A DNA stretch of 8,553 bases, from contig JBGTKH010000195.1 in assembly GCA_041744735.1 (NCBI GenBank), forward strand, positions 1 through 8,553. The letters run 5' to 3'. The first letter of the stretch is position 1; the number at the start of each line of letters is the position of its first letter. Positions 7,310 through 8,553 of the stretch are shown piece after piece. The translations under genes were made by a program, and so were the position numbers. Source of the DNA: JBGTKH01 sp041744735. Lineage in GTDB: Bacteria; Planctomycetota; Planctomycetia; Pirellulales; Pirellulaceae. The notes beneath the pieces are model-generated. The model worked only from the letters and a program-made list of their open reading frames with translations, searched no databases and was not told the origin of the DNA.

Positions 7310-7392
7310 TCGTTTAACCGCAAGCCGCAGGCGTGCGTTCGGCGTTACGCAACGTCAAATCTCGCGCACGCCTGCGGCTTGCGGTTAAACGA
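7310..7392. repeat. Perfect 28-bp inverted repeat in the divergent intergenic region
   Basis: The arms are 7310-7337 and 7365-7392 and are exact reverse complements, beginning TCGTTTAACCGCAAGCCGCA. The 27-base spacer (7338-7364) contains a small CGTT/AACG hairpin. The element sits between the glycosyltransferase (minus) and the metallopeptidase (plus). It could be a palindromic repeat unit (REP/MITE-like), a cruciform or RNA stem, or a double regulatory site. The most distal possible ATG of the glycosyltransferase (7310) begins at its edge. Confidence 0.9.
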
Positions 7393-7441
7393 GTGAAGCA
7401 GTGTCACCACAGGATGTGGACTCCCAAGAAACTCTAACACG

Positions 7442-8287
7442 ATGATGACAGCAGGGACGCGGAAAGTTGCGGTGCACACGGAATTGACGCGGCGGCGCCG
7501 TACAACGCCTGTCTTTCCGGGAATTTCAGTACTTCCGAAACAACCGGCCTTATTGACAGGCGTTTTCCGTACATTCGGCATGCTGATCATCGGGCTCGGC
7601 CCGTTTCTAACAAATGCCGCCGCCGAGGAACTTGCCGCCAGCGGCCGGCCATACGCCGCGCGGCCGCTTTCGGCGGTCTCGCAAGTCAGCGACCAATTCC
7701 GGCAGCAGACCGAAGCGGCCTCGGCGTCGATTCCCAGCCACGTTTGGAGCGGGTTGGAACAGGCCGGCTGGCAGGTGCGGTTGGCGGAGTTCGTGGTGGA
7801 TGCCATCCCGTCGCTGCGCGGCACGCAGCCTCGCGGCTGGCCGTTGGGCTCGACGTGGGAGAACACTGACGCCGTGCACTTGCCCACCCTGCGGCTGCTG
7901 GTTGTTGCCGAGAAACGCCGCAACAGCACCGGCGGGATTGTGCCCGCTTCGCGCGTCGCCGGCGTGCTGCGGCACGAAATCGGACACGCCTTCGACATGG
8001 CCACCGGCGGCGGTTCGCGCTATCGATCGTCGGCCGCGCAATTTCTGACGGCCTACTATTACGACCTCGGCCGCGTCTCGGCGGCGGATCGAGCGGCACT
8101 GGCTTACTACTTGCAAGACGACAAAGCCGGCCGCCAAGAGACCTTCGCGGAAGCCTTCGCCATCGTGTTAGGCGGCGGTTCGGACCCGCCGCATCACGAC
8201 GCCTTCGTCCGCTCATTTCCCAACGTCCTGAACTATCTGCGTTGGGCGATTGAAGACCATCAGCACAGCGAAAGTGCTGCTCGCTGA
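7442..8287 (+). CDS. Exported zinc metallopeptidase, ATLF-like (M34-type gluzincin)
   Basis: A 281-residue protein. Residues 43-61 (RTFGMLIIGLGPFLTNAAA) look like a signal sequence with an Ala-x-Ala-type cleavage site. About 40 Arg-rich residues precede it, so the true start may lie downstream, for example at ATG 7577. The zinc signature is HEIGHAFD (His178, Glu179, His182), followed 51 residues later by ETFAEAF, where Glu233 is the probable third ligand. In anthrax lethal factor the matching elements are HEFGHAVD and EFFAEAF at a similar distance (45 residues, as I recall), and a Tyr precedes the glutamate; Tyr222 or Tyr223 could play that part here. The match covers only the catalytic core; there is no translocation or PA-binding domain, so this is not a toxin by itself. 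A role in cell-envelope or extracellular proteolysis is likely. The substrate is unknown, and no neighbouring gene suggests a partner. Confidence 0.75.
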   Translation: MMTAGTRKVAVHTELTRRRRTTPVFPGISVLPKQPALLTGVFRTFGMLIIGLGPFLTNAAAEELAASGRPYAARPLSAVSQVSDQFRQQTEAASASIPSHVWSGLEQAGWQVRLAEFVVDAIPSLRGTQPRGWPLGSTWENTDAVHLPTLRLLVVAEKRRNSTGGIVPASRVAGVLRHEIGHAFDMATGGGSRYRSSAAQFLTAYYYDLGRVSAADRAALAYYLQDDKAGRQETFAEAFAIVLGGGSDPPHHDAFVRSFPNVLNYLRWAIEDHQHSESAAR

Positions 8288-8292
8288 TTTTG

Positions 8293-8317
8293 TATCGACG
8301 AGACCAGCCCGTCGATA
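8293..8317 (+). terminator. Stem-loop just after the metallopeptidase stop codon
   Basis: The arms TATCGACG (8293-8300) and CGTCGATA (8310-8317) pair perfectly over 8 bp around a 9-base loop, starting 5 bases after the TGA. No T-run follows, so this would be a rho-dependent end or a 3'-stabilising hairpin rather than a standard intrinsic terminator. Confidence 0.35.
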
Positions 8318-8347
8318 TCGAAGGGTCCAACTGAACGAGGAGCTGCA

Positions 8348-8389
8348 CCATCGGCTGCCTTCAGCGATGGGGCCACTTGGCATAGGCCC
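8348..8389 (+). other. Overlapping stem-loops in the 171-base intergenic gap
   Basis: One stem pairs 8348-8357 (CCATCGGCTG, with G8354 bulged) with 8362-8370 (CAGCGATGG) around a CCTT loop. A second, GGGCC at 8370-8374 with GGCCC at 8385-8389, overlaps it by one base. No open reading frame fits the gap between the metallopeptidase and the last gene. A small structured RNA is possible, but so is chance folding of GC-rich DNA. Confidence 0.25.
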
Positions 8390-8443
8390 TGGCGACGCTA
8401 TTGCCCCAGTTGCCATACCATGTAGTGGCGTGTACTCGCGGCT

Positions 8444-8452
8444 TGATATAAT
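8444..8452 (+). promoter_or_regulatory. Extended -10 promoter element
   Basis: The bases TGATATAAT match the extended -10 consensus TGnTATAAT exactly. No good -35 box is found at 16-18 bases upstream, which is typical of extended -10 promoters. The box ends only six bases before ATG 8459, so transcription would begin at or within a base or two of the start codon. Confidence 0.55.
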
Positions 8453-8458
8453 ACGTCC

Positions 8459-8553
8459 ATGGCAAATTCATCCACCATCACCGAAGCGGACATTCTGTCC
8501 GAGGTTGTTGCTCCCGACCAAGCCGGACTCAACCCAGAGTTTGCCCAGTCCAT
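8459..8553 (+). CDS. Start of an unknown protein (3' end outside window)
   Basis: An ATG opens a frame that stays open to the right edge, giving 31 full codons: MANSSTITEADILSEVVAPD, then a short Pro/Asn-containing stretch ending PEFAQS. There is no signal peptide and no membrane span. No ribosome site is visible and the extended -10 box is adjacent, so it may be translated from a leaderless mRNA. The opening (ITEADILSEV-APDQ) reminds me of small planctomycete proteins of unknown function, but this is memory, not a search. The coding call rests on the start context and the absence of stops over a short distance. Confidence 0.5.
   Translation, partial: MANSSTITEADILSEVVAPDQAGLNPEFAQS

Noticed and set aside
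7345..8351. Overlapping minus-strand open frames opposite the metallopeptidase
   Set aside because: The plus-strand frame holds the HEIGH and ETFAEAF motifs; the opposing frames have Ser/Arg/Pro-rich translations without motifs.

Overview
The window looks like a piece of a Planctomycetota chromosome, probably of the Pirellulales type. Three things point there. A large secreted subtilase begins with the planctomycete N-terminal motif of the LEPR/'FExxEDRxxLSA' kind. An mch gene for tetrahydromethanopterin-linked C1 metabolism is present, which among bacteria is largely limited to methylotrophic proteobacteria and planctomycetes. The DNA is GC-rich, ribosome binding sites are weak, and short palindromic elements are scattered through it. 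No rRNA, tRNA, CRISPR array, insertion sequence or phage gene was seen.

Left part (1-2833, all plus strand): the C-terminal end of a sigma-70-like regulator (region 4 helix-turn-helix), then a short AIM24/TRAP-like protein. Next come mch (methenyl-tetrahydromethanopterin cyclohydrolase) and a RimK-type ATP-grasp ligase that starts 5 bases after the mch stop. The last two form a compact pair that matches the mch-orf5 arrangement of bacterial C1 clusters. The first catalyses one step of formaldehyde/formate interconversion on the pterin carrier. The second probably helps make or glutamylate the carrier or a related cofactor. The ligase carries an unusual in-frame insert built around a palindrome.

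Middle (2957-5908, plus): a 983-residue secreted S8 protease with an intact Asp/His/Ser triad, two PPC-like beta domains, and a C-terminal array of about 47-residue repeats with GND motifs. It converges on a minus-strand GT4 glycosyltransferase (5970 to about 7211). The 61-base gap between them holds a palindrome with the same 9-3-9-TAC geometry as the one inside the ligase gene.

Right part: a perfect 28-bp inverted repeat (7310-7392) lies between the divergent glycosyltransferase and a plus-strand exported zinc peptidase whose HEIGH...ETFAEAF signature resembles the catalytic domain of anthrax lethal factor (M34/ATLF-like). A 171-base gap with several stem-loops follows. At the right edge a short reading frame begins only six bases after a perfect extended -10 box, which suggests a leaderless transcript.

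Only the mch/ligase pair shows a clear functional link. The protease, glycosyltransferase and metallopeptidase fit a general theme of exported enzymes and surface polysaccharide, but nothing in the sequence ties them into one system.
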